Shown piece after piece: positions 21,167 through 30,538 of a stretch of DNA of 64,000 nucleotides; positions within the stretch are counted from its first letter, which is position 1; each line of letters opens with the position of its first letter. A program made the position numbers and the translations under genes. The notes under the pieces were generated by a model that was not told the DNA's origin, did no database searches, and saw only the letters and a program-made list of their open reading frames with translations. The stretch is taken from NCBI GenBank assembly GCA_951394045.1, contig OX595986.1:682001-746000 (forward strand), given 5' to 3'. Origin of the DNA: Nitzschia sp. DOCU1 (lineage: Eukaryota; Bacillariophyta; Bacillariophyceae; Bacillariales; Bacillariaceae).

Positions 21167-22540
21167 ATGTGTGCTACTGGCTCTCGCGTCTTTGGATATA
21201 CTAAACAGGGACTACCCTGCAAGAACTGCATTAAACAGAAACGCTATTGTCATCAACATCGTGATCAAGAGCCGCGAGGGACTCCTGCTCCCGTGCAACA
21301 ACAACGTCCTTATCCACGGGCTCCACCATCACCTCCTTTTTGCGTTCCTGCCACGAGCAGCGATGAAGCCACAATGCAACACATTAACCACGACAATCAA
21401 GATTCCTTTTGCCCTCCTTGTGATCGACTTGGTAGGGATTGTTCGTATCACGCCTACAAGAAGAATCCGAACTACCTATACGGGCGTGGTTGGACTCCCG
21501 CCGAGACTGCGTTCTACCGTGAAGACAGACTCCAACGTGAAGTGCAGCCACAAACGCGTTCATCTACTGCTGCTGGTGCACAAGACTTTGGTATCGCTGC
21601 CTCAACGGGCAAGCCTTGCAAGCTATGTCTGCTCAAGGGTGACTTTTGTAAGAAACACGAATCTCAACGCCCCCGAAACGGTGCCACCGTGCTCACTCAA
21701 GAGCGTGTCCAGTCAGCACCATCGTCGTCAACACGGCAGCAACCATTGATTGTCTATGGCGTGAAAACCAACGGAAAGCCATGCAAGATCTGCATCTACA
21801 GGGGTGACTTTTGCAACTGGCATGAACATCAACGCAACAGTTCTGTCCTCCTTTCTCCAGAAGAGCGAGCTCAAACCGCTGCTTCGACTGAGCAAGCGTC
21901 GTTTGGTACGACGCTTGCTGGTAATCCTTGCCAGATTTGTATCCGCGAAGGCGACTACTGCCACTTTCACTTGGATCAAAGGCCAGTGCAGGAGCCGGCT
22001 GTGACGATCGAATCTAATAGTCCCTCCCTCACCAGGCGGGGAACTCCGTGCAAGCTTTGTATTCGCAAGGGTAGTGACTGCCACATTCACGCAACAAACA
22101 AAACTTCAAAGGTGTCTGTTCTTGGTCGAATCCGCAGCTTCTTATCCCTCGTGCTGTTTGGAGTCATCTTTCACTACGCGGTCTTTGTCGTGTTGTTGGA
22201 AACAACTACCATGCAACGTCTGCAACACCAAGCGATCGATATGTACCAAGAGATCCCCGAGATTCCGTTGGATCTTATCATGGAAAAGGGATCTCAGGCG
22301 TACAAGGCGCTGGGCTTGGAGGCCCTCGTCGAGCGAGGTTTGGAACTCAAGGATGCAGTGATTCAGCGCGACTGGGTACAAGACCGCCCTTCCTTTGTGC
22401 AGGCTCTGATGGAAACGGGACACGGCGAGAAAGTGCCATGTGACGCCGAACGCTACCATCCTGATCTGATGATTTTTATGCAATCAAATGCAACGTCCGG
22501 AGCCTTTTCTCATGGTGACATTAGCGTGGGGTTGAACTAG
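21167..22540 (+). CDS. Membrane protein with six CX2CX6CX2H modules
   Basis: Intronless, 457 residues. Six short modules share the exact spacing CX2CX6CX2H: C18-C21-C28-H31, C82-C85-C92-H95, C151-C154-C161-H164, C206-C209-C216-H219, C255-C258-C265-H268 and C295-C298-C305-H308. Five have the consensus GxPCKxCIxxGDxCxxH; the second is divergent (FCPPCDRLGRDCSYH). Linkers of 40-60 residues are rich in serine, glutamine and proline. The pattern would suit one zinc ion per module and resembles small CxxC...CxxH knuckles such as DUF5763. A single hydrophobic segment (about 324-345, FLSLVLFGVIFHYAVFVVLL) follows, then a ~110-residue helical tail. There is no signal peptide, so the modules probably face the cytosol or nucleus as a tail-anchored array. 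The function is unknown. Confidence 0.85.
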   Translation: MCATGSRVFGYTKQGLPCKNCIKQKRYCHQHRDQEPRGTPAPVQQQRPYPRAPPSPPFCVPATSSDEATMQHINHDNQDSFCPPCDRLGRDCSYHAYKKNPNYLYGRGWTPAETAFYREDRLQREVQPQTRSSTAAGAQDFGIAASTGKPCKLCLLKGDFCKKHESQRPRNGATVLTQERVQSAPSSSTRQQPLIVYGVKTNGKPCKICIYRGDFCNWHEHQRNSSVLLSPEERAQTAASTEQASFGTTLAGNPCQICIREGDYCHFHLDQRPVQEPAVTIESNSPSLTRRGTPCKLCIRKGSDCHIHATNKTSKVSVLGRIRSFLSLVLFGVIFHYAVFVVLLETTTMQRLQHQAIDMYQEIPEIPLDLIMEKGSQAYKALGLEALVERGLELKDAVIQRDWVQDRPSFVQALMETGHGEKVPCDAERYHPDLMIFMQSNATSGAFSHGDISVGLN

Positions 22541-22870
22541 GAACTTTCAACAACAGGGGACCACCTCGCACCTACTCCGTATTAGAACTAACGACTGTAT
22601 TCAGTTCAGTATAATGCATTCTCTATACACGATATCCTCCTCTCTAATAGCTTGCTCGTCCTAATCTACTACTACTATCCATACTGCAAAATCGTTCAGG
22701 GCATCAACCATTGCTGAAATTTGAGACGTCATTAAACACAAGAACTGCTCCTCGCCTTGAGGAAATCTGTTCCAATGTTGGGATTCCGAGTTCACGGAGG
22801 CATCAGTTTCTTTGTAGTGCAGTAAGTTGCACACGAGATTCGTTGGTAAGCACGGCAATGGCGTAGAGTC
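22541..22870. other. Convergent intergenic stretch
   Basis: 3' flanks of the cysteine-repeat gene and of the plastid oxygenase gene. Nothing else seen. Confidence 0.4.
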
Positions 22871-24553
22871 TCAGCGATAGGAGAGAGCCGCTTGGGCGAC
22901 CCGTACCACCGGAGACGCTAGAAAGCTTTCCTCATCCTGCACATTTCGAGACATTACGTCAAAATCGACTACACGAGAGAGTGCTTCTGAAGCCTCCTCA
23001 TCACCTTGCTGGGAAGCCAGGCCAAAAAGTACTGCCGCTAGTGTTCTAGCCGCTTCGTCACCACTTTCCGATGCATACATCATGAGTTCGTCCGCCAACG
23101 CTCGCTGCGCCAAGGGGTTGCCTCGAACGGCACCTTCAAGCCAAAATCTCATCGCCAAGAGATCTTTGCTCTTGGAATCCCTTTCATAGAAGCTGCGAAT
23201 TGGTTCCGGCAATGAAGCTGACTCTCTAAGTTTGTCTGCAACATGGGCTGCTTTCAATATCAAACCTTCGTCGAAAGCCTCGCCCTCGATTAAGCTCCCC
23301 ACGCGCATCAAAGCAAAAGTGTTCCCATACTCAGCACTGCGAAGGTAGAGTTCGTTTACCGAGGGGTAGTCATGCCTTTCGTTTTCGACAAGTTCTGGGT
23401 CAAACCCCGATTCTTCAACGCTGGATAGCGCGCTGGCAAGAACAAAGTCGGCCACGTCGTCGCATTGGCTTGACGAATTTGTAGGACTTTTAGGCAGCCA
23501 TGGAGCGATGAGAGTTTGTTTGCCATCACTGTCTTCTTGGGTAAACCAAACGATCAAGCTGGTACGGTCGAGGTGTGGTTCAACATCGACACCATGTAGA
23601 ATATCCCATGTATGTACAACGCCGTCTCCGCATTTGAGAGGAAAGAAACGACGCATTGCCGCGTGGTTCGAAGTGGCACCCTTTCCACATTCTTCACAAG
23701 GAGATAGATATGTTGTGAACAAACCATTACGTCCATCAGCTGCGACATCATCCATCGCAATAACTGAAGTGACTCGAGAGAAGACATCGTAGTGAGCCGA
23801 AATCCCCCTTCGAGTAACATCACAAACATCCTGCCCGTATCGACGGAGGAAGATGTCAGACACTTGGATGGAAGAGGTATTCAGAAGTTGCCGCACGTTG
23901 GGAAGTAAAACTTTGTAAATTGGATCTTCGACCAGTGCCAGCAACTTCTCGAGGCCCCGTTCAAAGTCGTTTTGGGCAAAGCCTGGTGCCACCTTGGGAA
24001 GACCATGGCTGACTAGATTCAAATGCAGACTGGGAAGCCCGTCTACTGAATCAGGATTGATGCTAATCCATCCATTCGATTCCATTTCTTGAACTTGATT
24101 CAAGAAGGCCTGGGTGACATTGCATTGCAAGAGTTGCTGGAAATGTGACACCACAGAGCCTGAACGCCTAACTTTGTGATCGCCATCCTCATCAAAGTTG
24201 TATGGCACGCGCTGTTGAGATTTCGCTGCAAGAAGTCGGAGAGCCTCAAGTCCTGGTGACGTGCCAATCTTTAGAATGGCCAATTCACTGTAGTGACGGA
24301 TATATTGAAAGTCATCCGAAAGGTCTGGAACAACTGCACTATCACCTCCGGCGACTTCTTCATGGTGAACTGAATCCAAGGTCGCCATGTTCGATCCAGG
24401 CAAAGGGCTTTTGCTATATCTTCGCCCCGGAAAGACAGGAAGAAACGCCGAGCATTCTGCAGACAAGTTCACACTCACCAAAACGCCGATCACGACGGCG
24501 ATGAGCAATGGTTGGCGATTATTCATAATTATTGAACTTTTCTCTTCAATCAA
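22871..24553 (-). CDS. Plastid-targeted 2OG-Fe(II) oxygenase with Sel1-like repeats
   Basis: Intronless, 560 residues (an alternative start at residue 10 is possible). The signal peptide ends AECSAFLP, a clear diatom plastid pre-sequence motif. The central domain has the iron and 2-oxoglutarate ligands of prolyl-4-hydroxylase-type enzymes: SAHYD (H254, D256), DILHGVDVEPHLDRTSLIVW (H320, and R330 ten residues later). A pair of cysteines, CEEC (286-289), sits between the metal ligands. The C-terminal third has Sel1/TPR-like helical repeats, for example AEYGNTFALMRVGSLIEGEA and GAVRGNPLAQRALADELM, which usually bind partner proteins. The likely activity is Fe(II)-dependent hydroxylation of a plastid protein or small molecule; the substrate is unknown. 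Confidence is high for the fold and targeting, low for the role. Confidence 0.85.
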   Translation of the reverse strand: MIEEKSSIIMNNRQPLLIAVVIGVLVSVNLSAECSAFLPVFPGRRYSKSPLPGSNMATLDSVHHEEVAGGDSAVVPDLSDDFQYIRHYSELAILKIGTSPGLEALRLLAAKSQQRVPYNFDEDGDHKVRRSGSVVSHFQQLLQCNVTQAFLNQVQEMESNGWISINPDSVDGLPSLHLNLVSHGLPKVAPGFAQNDFERGLEKLLALVEDPIYKVLLPNVRQLLNTSSIQVSDIFLRRYGQDVCDVTRRGISAHYDVFSRVTSVIAMDDVAADGRNGLFTTYLSPCEECGKGATSNHAAMRRFFPLKCGDGVVHTWDILHGVDVEPHLDRTSLIVWFTQEDSDGKQTLIAPWLPKSPTNSSSQCDDVADFVLASALSSVEESGFDPELVENERHDYPSVNELYLRSAEYGNTFALMRVGSLIEGEAFDEGLILKAAHVADKLRESASLPEPIRSFYERDSKSKDLLAMRFWLEGAVRGNPLAQRALADELMMYASESGDEAARTLAAVLFGLASQQGDEEASEALSRVVDFDVMSRNVQDEESFLASPVVRVAQAALSYR

Positions 24554-25090
24554 CTTTGGAGGACGTTCAAGCTCGATTTATCTTTCACCACCACGGCCTA
24601 CAAATTCACTACTTAATGCTTTGTAGGGAAATTTGCTGCTCCAGTACCTTCAAATGAGTGAAGTAACATGCTCCAGCCCCATAATTATCGTTGCTGGCGA
24701 CGCAGTTCAAACCCCGCCATCGTCATCTCTTTTCCTCGCATTTTTTCTTCAGCACGTGTCTCTTCGTTCGCACATCATCGACATCTTGAACCACTGACGT
24801 GATGCCGGCTTTCTCTCCATTGACTGCGCCGCCGCGCCGCCGGCTTTCTCATTTGACTAAAGCGAACTAAAACGACCACGTCATCGAGTGCGCGAGCAAG
24901 TCCGGCGTCGACGCTCGGCTGCTTTACCTCTTTCTGTTCGCCTTCTCAAATGACGGTCGGCTATCCTGCCTTTCGCGGACAATGGCGATGGTCCATTCGA
25001 GAATGATGTGCGGCGCTGTACTCATTTCACCGAAGACTTATCCCTTGCGATTTAGTGGCCTTCGGTTGTTTCTTTGAAGCCTTTTAAATC
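24554..25090. other. Divergent promoter region
   Basis: Between the oxygenase gene and the small ORF at 25091. GC-rich short repeats (CGCCG) occur near 24825-24850. No gene supported. Confidence 0.35.
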
Positions 25091-25354
25091 ATGACCATGG
25101 CAAGATCCTTCACCGACGATACAACTTCGTCATTACGGAAGCGGCCGGAGGAGTCGTCCAACTGCTACGCCTCGAATAAACGTCCAAGGTATTTGTCCGA
25201 TGATCATGCCATCAAAATGGACTTGGACTTTTCGCTGCCGACGACGACATATACATCTTCAACGATTCAGACAACGCGGCTTTCAACTTCGACATGCGAA
25301 ACGGCTTGCTATGCTTCCGTCATGGCCTCGCTGGGGTTCAAAATGACAGCCTAA
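25091..25354 (+). CDS. Possible small nuclear-type protein, weak support
   Basis: An 87-codon ORF with an ATG in fair context. It contains basic clusters LRKRPEE and NKRPRYL that could form a bipartite nuclear signal; the rest is serine- and threonine-rich. No domain is recognised. It ends directly before a G-rich tract and the repeat-containing accessory region, so it may be a truncated gene or chance ORF. Confidence 0.35.
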   Translation: MTMARSFTDDTTSSLRKRPEESSNCYASNKRPRYLSDDHAIKMDLDFSLPTTTYTSSTIQTTRLSTSTCETACYASVMASLGFKMTA

Positions 25355-25371
25355 AGTAGGCACAATCACAC

Positions 25372-25393
25372 GGGGTGGGGTGGGGTGGGGGAG
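25372..25393 (+). repeat. G-rich tract, potential G-quadruplex
   Basis: Five runs of four or five G separated by single T bases, then GAGG. It lies between the small ORF and repeat copy A. Confidence 0.5.
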
Positions 25394-25504
25394 GTCGTAT
25401 CAGGTACTGCCACGGCCGAAGAATAATCGTAATGGTTGCTCGGGGTGCGGTCTGGGATGGGTTTTGACCGTCTGCTTTTAGTCGAAGAATGCTAGGCATA
25501 GCTT

Positions 25505-25917
25505 GAACTATGGTGGGGCCGACGCATTGGGCGTTTTTTTCATAGTTGGTAGAGCAGGTTGCCGTTCATTCCGCCAAGTAATATTAGCTAGCTTCGCGCC
25601 AATTACATTAGTCTTGTACCGTACCAACTAGTTCTATAACAATTCTAGGTGATCGAAGTGTTTCTGCGCGCAAGAATCTTTGCTTTTCTGTACGCAATGG
25701 GAGTCCGCGTTGCCCCACAGAAGTACACAAACTGGAACCTCTGGTTCTACTACTAGACGGGCAACGAGGCAGTTAAAGACTTGCCCCCCTCTCTCTCTAA
25801 TCGAGTATTCCAGTCACAGTGACTTCTTGCCATGAATACTACCGAGGCAGCATGAGCGTTCTATTACATAGTACCGCTGGATATGCGACAACTTCGACCA
25901 AACTTACAGTCGAAGGG
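25505..25917 (+). repeat. Dispersed ~420 base repeat, copy A
   Basis: It begins GAACTATGGTGGGGCCGACG and ends at TTACAGTCGAAGG. Copy B at 28201-28635 matches it nearly throughout in the same orientation, with small indels. Shared landmarks include GGTAGAGCAGGTTGCCG, CCAATTACATTAGTCTTG, GCGCGCAAGAATCTTTGCTT and GGGCAACGAGGCAGTTAAAG. Copy A lacks part of the leader seen in B and C. It contains no long ORF or obvious terminal inverted repeats. An S28 peptidase remnant begins right at its 3' end. Confidence 0.8.
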
Positions 25918-26265
25918 AACAAGCCCAGCACTGCATTGGCTATGAGCATTGTGAGAGACGCTTCGGAGTGAGACCAGACCCATTGAGGTTGGTCGATGAA
26001 TGGGGTTTCGATGATTTTGGTTGCTAAGGAAGCCTATCATATACTCTTTACAAATGGACTGAACGATGGGTGGTCCGTGTCGGGAATCCAGAAAAACTTG
26101 AGTGATACGCTCGTGGCAATGAACTTTCCCAATGGCGCACATCACAGCGATCTTTCCGTTCGATGGCCCTCGAAAGACGATACAGTAGATATTCAACAGG
26201 GTTTTGTACAGATGACTGCTTTGCTCGGGAAATGGCTTTCCGAATTACCAGGAGGACTGTTGTGA
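25918..26265 (+). pseudogene. C-terminal remnant of an S28 (Pro-X) serine carboxypeptidase
   Basis: Two frames together read like the last ~110 residues of a lysosomal Pro-X carboxypeptidase. The first gives CERRFGVRPDPLRLVDEWGF up to about 26020, then hits a stop. A shifted frame continues with ILFTNGLNDGWS and MNFPNGAHHSDL, the regions that carry the catalytic Asp and His in this family, and ends at a stop near 26265. The N-terminal three quarters, including the serine, are absent: the remnant abuts repeat copy A. Truncation plus a frameshift argue for a dead fragment. Confidence 0.75.
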
Positions 26266-26305
26266 AAATGAAACGTTATATAGCTCATTTTACCTACAGT
26301 AGATT

Positions 26306-27238
26306 CTAGTACCTATATTGGGGAGGAAGCTTGCCATTTCCTTTCTCGACAAGCTTCGCACGAGTCCGATGATGGGCCAGAGACTCTTCTGGGATGATTT
26401 CTTTGTCGTTCTCGACATTGATGATTTTGAGAGTGAACTTCCAGTCGTCTCCAAAGTCATAAGTGAGATTGATAGTATCACCCACTCGTAGCTCGAGATC
26501 CTTCAACGATAGATGAGCACCATACGCCATATCATCAAATTCATCGTACGGATCGCTACGCTCGTTTTTAGGAACGCGTACTTCGAACGCAGCGCCATGA
26601 AGTCTACGCCATTTTCCTGGCGCATCTTTATTATCACAGGCGCGTTGCAGATCGGCCCACGTCATGCCGAGAGCTTCCAGTTTACGCTGCGTATGACGAA
26701 GCATGCCATTATCTCGATACATGGGATGGTTAGGATTGCCGGAAATCCGGCCCATACGAATAAGTAGGCTCGTATCCAAGCCAAACTCATCGCAGAGCTT
26801 GGAAGCACCCACTTGATTGGCTCCTCGCGCTGGCATTTTACAATTGAACAAATGCGTACTATCCCAGCCAAAATAGTGGAGCATGGCATTGATGAGGCGC
26901 TGCAGACATTCGCGAGCATCCATTTCGATCGTTACATAAGGTAAAGCGTTCTGAAGACGTTCCAGCAATTCGGTCTTTTTGCCAGTAGCGGAAACACCGC
27001 GCTCTTCCAACATGTCACGTAGGACGTCCATTTTGGCAGTCTTGATGTGGGAAGGTAACGGAGTATTGGGCTTGCCAAAGAAGCATTGGACCGTAAAAGT
27101 CGGAGCTTTGTCGCCCGGATTGGCAGACCACTCGCGAAAATTCTTGGTGCTGGCCTTGGCCTTTTTGGACGAGGGAGCTGCTTCCGAGGTCGGGCTCGTA
27201 GGACGCTTGTTTTCATCGACAGGAGAGGAAGAGCTCAT
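26306..27238 (-). CDS. SAP domain plus pRiA4b ORF-3-like protein
   Basis: Intronless, 310 residues. The N-terminus is low-complexity and basic (SSKKAKASTK). Residues about 69-95 form a SAP motif, DVLRDMLEERGVSATGKKTE then LLERL, a short helix-loop-helix that binds DNA. The C-terminal ~200 residues contain a domain like plasmid pRiA4b ORF-3: an early YVTIEMDARECLQRL strand-helix, GMTWADLQRACDNKD, and the best-conserved block DTINLTYDFGDDWKFTLKI. Such domains are common in bacteria and linked to mobile DNA, but their biochemical role is unclear to me. The gene sits between copies of a dispersed repeat, next to a peptidase pseudogene, so acquisition or movement with mobile sequence is plausible but unproven. 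Confidence 0.85.
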   Translation of the reverse strand: MSSSSPVDENKRPTSPTSEAAPSSKKAKASTKNFREWSANPGDKAPTFTVQCFFGKPNTPLPSHIKTAKMDVLRDMLEERGVSATGKKTELLERLQNALPYVTIEMDARECLQRLINAMLHYFGWDSTHLFNCKMPARGANQVGASKLCDEFGLDTSLLIRMGRISGNPNHPMYRDNGMLRHTQRKLEALGMTWADLQRACDNKDAPGKWRRLHGAAFEVRVPKNERSDPYDEFDDMAYGAHLSLKDLELRVGDTINLTYDFGDDWKFTLKIINVENDKEIIPEESLAHHRTRAKLVEKGNGKLPPQYRY

Positions 27239-27321
27239 GGTTCAATGCGGTGAGTAATGACAACAAAAAGCAGATCAAAGATGTAGAGAAGGAAGAACAA
27301 CAAAGCTTCTTGTTCTTGAAT

Positions 27322-27409
27322 TTTATGTGAGAAGCAACACGGAGCGAGGACGACGAGCGAGGCCAATGACACCCTTGAAGTTTATGTGAGAAGCAACACG
27401 GAGCGAGGA
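27322..27409 (+). repeat. 29-base direct repeat pair
   Basis: The sequence starting TTTATGTGAGAAGCAACACG and ending GAGCGAGGA occurs at 27322-27350 and again at 27381-27409, each preceded by CTTGAA plus one base. It lies upstream of the SAP gene start. Confidence 0.8.
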
Positions 27410-27416
27410 ACTCCAA

Positions 27417-27475
27417 TTGGAACTATGGTGGGGCCGACGTACCAGTATGGGTTTTTCCATACGAAACATGGAGGG
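27417..27475 (+). repeat. Dispersed repeat, fragment C
   Basis: Matches the leader of copy B: TTGGAACTATGGTGGGGCCG and, after a variable stretch, GGGTTTTTCCATACGAAACA then TGG. The remainder of the repeat is missing; unrelated sequence follows. Confidence 0.75.
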
Positions 27476-27758
27476 AGGTACATTTGAAAGAACTTGTTCC
27501 GGCGGGCTTAAGGCGGGAAAAATCAACTGCACCTTTCAAATCTCTCTCTATGTTTTCAATCCCATGAGATTTGAAATGCGTCCGTTTATAACATATATAA
27601 AGGATTTTCCATATATAGGGAGCAAATTCACAGGACTGAAGAATATAAGCCCAGTGATTTTCACTATGACTCCGCCAACTGCGATTTAGCAGCGTACCCT
27701 CACGCATCGTCTTTCGCAGAGATGATCTCAAAGATTTTGTGGAAGCAATGTGCTCATA
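27476..27758. other. Spacer, nothing supported
   Basis: AT-rich sequence with TATATA motifs near 27590-27620. No gene supported. Confidence 0.3.
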
Positions 27759-28343
27759 ATGTCATCTGTGGACAAGGCAATCATCGATCACCTCCTGAAT
27801 TCGCCCGACCAAGCGTTTTCTCGCATTTGCAACCAGAACACCAGCCTTTTCGGAGAGCCTGGGTCAAAGCAAAGAAAACAACTGCAAAATCGACTGAATT
27901 ATTTCAAGCAATCACCAACTCTCTACGGTCGTCTCGTCAACGAATTTCTCTCTCCTCAAGGCCAGACAGAGAATCCTCAGCAGCCACCAACTGCCCGGCA
28001 ACTTTTTAATAGCCCCATCATGTCGACCAGATCCAGCAAGAAGAAAAGCTACATCGAGGACGAGGAACAAGAAGAGCCAACAGCCCAGTCACTGCTATGC
28101 TATAGCGATCCCAGCAGCGTCGGTGCCTGTTACATCGTCAAGGCCAACACGCTTAACAAGAATGAGGGAAGGCACGCGTGTGGCAAAACCACTCCGATTG
28201 GAACTATGGTGGGGCCGACGTATGGGGCGGGTTTTTCCATACGAAACATGGTGTTAGCTGGTAGAGCAGGTTGCCGTGTATTCCGCCAAGTAATATTAGC
28301 TAGCTTCATGCCAATTACATTAGTCTTGGATTGTACCAACTAA
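27759..28343 (+). CDS. Hypothetical ORF truncated into a repeat
   Basis: About 194 codons from the ATG at 27759. The first ~145 residues look like real protein: a helical segment VDKAIIDHLLNSPDQAF, a KQRKQLQNRLNYF basic helix, and an acidic EDEEQEEPTAQ stretch. The last ~48 codons lie inside repeat copy B and read GPTYGAGFSIRNM onward, so the C-terminus is probably supplied by the inserted repeat. No family is recognised. It is best viewed as a broken gene or one whose end has been replaced. Confidence 0.4.
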   Translation: MSSVDKAIIDHLLNSPDQAFSRICNQNTSLFGEPGSKQRKQLQNRLNYFKQSPTLYGRLVNEFLSPQGQTENPQQPPTARQLFNSPIMSTRSSKKKSYIEDEEQEEPTAQSLLCYSDPSSVGACYIVKANTLNKNEGRHACGKTTPIGTMVGPTYGAGFSIRNMVLAGRAGCRVFRQVILASFMPITLVLDCTN

Positions 28344-28635
28344 CGGTAGTTCTATAACAATTCTAGAGGGCGATCGAAGTTTTTTTGCGCGCAAGAATCT
28401 TTGCTTGTTTGTACGCAATGAAGTCCGCGTTGCCCCACGAAGTACACAAAGTGGAACTTCTGGACCTACTACCAAACGGGCAACGAGGCAGTTAAAGACT
28501 TGCCCCCCTCTCTCTAGTCGAGTATTCCAGTGACAGTGTCTTCTTGCTATGAGTACTACCGAGGCAGCATGAGCGTTCTATTACATTGTACGGATGGATA
28601 TGCGACAACTTCGACCAAACTTACAGTCGAAGGGG
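28201..28635 (+). repeat. Dispersed ~420 base repeat, copy B
   Basis: The longest copy. It starts GAACTATGGTGGGGCCGACG, includes the GGGTTTTTCCATACGAAACA leader missing from copy A, and ends TTACAGTCGAAGG. Same orientation as A and C. Together A and B flank a 2.3 kb block holding the peptidase remnant, the SAP gene and the truncated ORF. Confidence 0.8.
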
Positions 28636-30538
28636 TCACTTCAATATAAGAACATGGTCGTTGCGTTGTTCGCGTCAAAAATATCCTTTGGTTCTGTTGA
28701 GGAACTTTTTGGCGGGGCGGGCAGGTTCCGATAACGGCAACGAGGAATCTTCGTTGAGGTTGAAGCAAAAAACGGCGACAGCAGCAAAACGCATCAGTCA
28801 GAGCAGCCGTCGAAGCAGCCGCCAAAGCGTTTTTCATGATCGAATACGTGTAAGGCTAAGGTCGACCATGGGACGAGAGAGCAGATCAACATCTGAGTAG
28901 TCTAATCGGAATAGGAAAGGAATAATGTAATATGTAATGAAATAGTTTGTAGCATGCGTGAAATCATGGACGAAACGAGCAACCGCAAACGTTAACTCGC
29001 TCCTTTTTTCGCCTTTGGCGAAAAGACTTTGGTGTCAAGCAGCAGGATCGCCAATATAATATCGAGGCCTCCGTGTATATTTCGAGATAGAATGCATGTC
29101 CATATTAACATAACAAATGGAAGTTGCTAGATTGGCAGTAGTCTTATTGAAGTGGTCTTACTGCACTCGTCCTTTCGCAGCAGTAGCAGACATTGTTTCG
29201 TTGACACGGCATTGATTCGACAAGACCAAAGTGTCACTGAAAAGATACGTCTGTAGAAGATTCCTCCGCCAAGCATCTCCCCACCTACGACCTGCAAAAT
29301 AGACAGTACGATTCCAGCTAAGGAACACGTAGTGCAACTTGCAGACAGACAACTCAAAACGATCACGCAGTACAACCTGGAGACATTTAAACGCTTTACA
29401 ACATGGACTTTAAAGTTTACATTGAGTGGTGTATTGAAAAAAGTTCTATTCTGGCTGGAGCGATCTTGATATATGATAGGTAGCATTGAGCTTGGAGAGG
29501 ATATGGTGACTCTCTTGTCAACAAATCCATTGAGGGTGCGGCCTCTCTGCGAGACGCTGACACGAGAAGGAGCTTTGGTAGCACGGTGGCACGACTCCTA
29601 AGGTCGGACGTCAAGGGGCGCCCTGGTCTCACCGGAGTAGCCCCTCAGAGCCCTCCTTCGTTCTTCATGCAAATGTCCAAGTATCGAGAGGCCGTGCGAC
29701 AGATTCGGTCGTCGGAAGCAGACGCGTTGCAGTCTCGAACCATTGCGGAAACATCTTGGCAGTTTGACATGCGGTTGTTGGTGAGCATGGCTCGTACAAT
29801 CGGACTGTGAGAGTAAGTCATTCGGGACTTCAGGGTGGCAGAAGTAGTAGCAATAGGGTGTTGATGAGGAGCAGAGGAGGTAGCTGCTGTCATTGAAGGA
29901 TTATTGGTTAGATTCTCGTTGGGTAAGATGCAAAGCGAAATTTGGTGTCGATGCCAGGTTTTTATGAGCCAAGAGTCGGGCCTCGACCTCTCTTCTCAAA
30001 CGCTCAGCACGGGCAAGCACGGGTTCTCGATCTGCCGTTGTCAACACAGAAAAACGGCGGGAAAAGAACTTGGTCCAAGGAAGTGACAAGAATTCTTTCG
30101 GCAGACACGGTCGCAAGGTATACGCGATAACATGTGAAAATACTCTTCTTCCAGTACCTGATTCGTTTCTTCTCTACGACAAAGTTTCGACACAGTTTAC
30201 CGTCGTTCGAACGCGCCCCGATATTCCAGAAAAGAACTGTTTACATGCGTACGACAGACGGACGCAATATTCGTTGTGTCCAAAGTTCGTTCTGTCTGCA
30301 GTTGGCGAAACGAAGGGCACTAACAAAAATGAGCGTCAGCCTTGAGGGCTTCGGAGTCGTCAGCGCCCCCGACGACGGGCAATGATGAGGAAATGACGAT
30401 CGACACTTCTGTATGGGCCATACGTGTTCGGGGAAGGGACAGGTGGAAATATGCCCAATTCCCCTCGTGTGGTGCCCGTAGATTATCCTTCTTTAGTCGA
30501 TTTGGTCGCAAAGCATAAGGATGCATGGTGGATGCTCA
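28636..30538. other. Gene-poor accessory stretch
   Basis: Several ORFs of 60-120 codons overlap on both strands without domains, signal peptides or splice support. Reading frames shift often, as expected of decayed sequence. No RNA gene recognised. Confidence 0.4.

Noticed and set aside
29127..29486. 119-codon minus-strand ORF in the accessory region
   Set aside because: No recognisable family and surrounded by frame-shifting sequence; likely chance.
29560..29660. Possible structured RNA or tRNA in a GC-rich stretch
   Set aside because: No cloverleaf with matching stems and no A/B-box pair could be made out.
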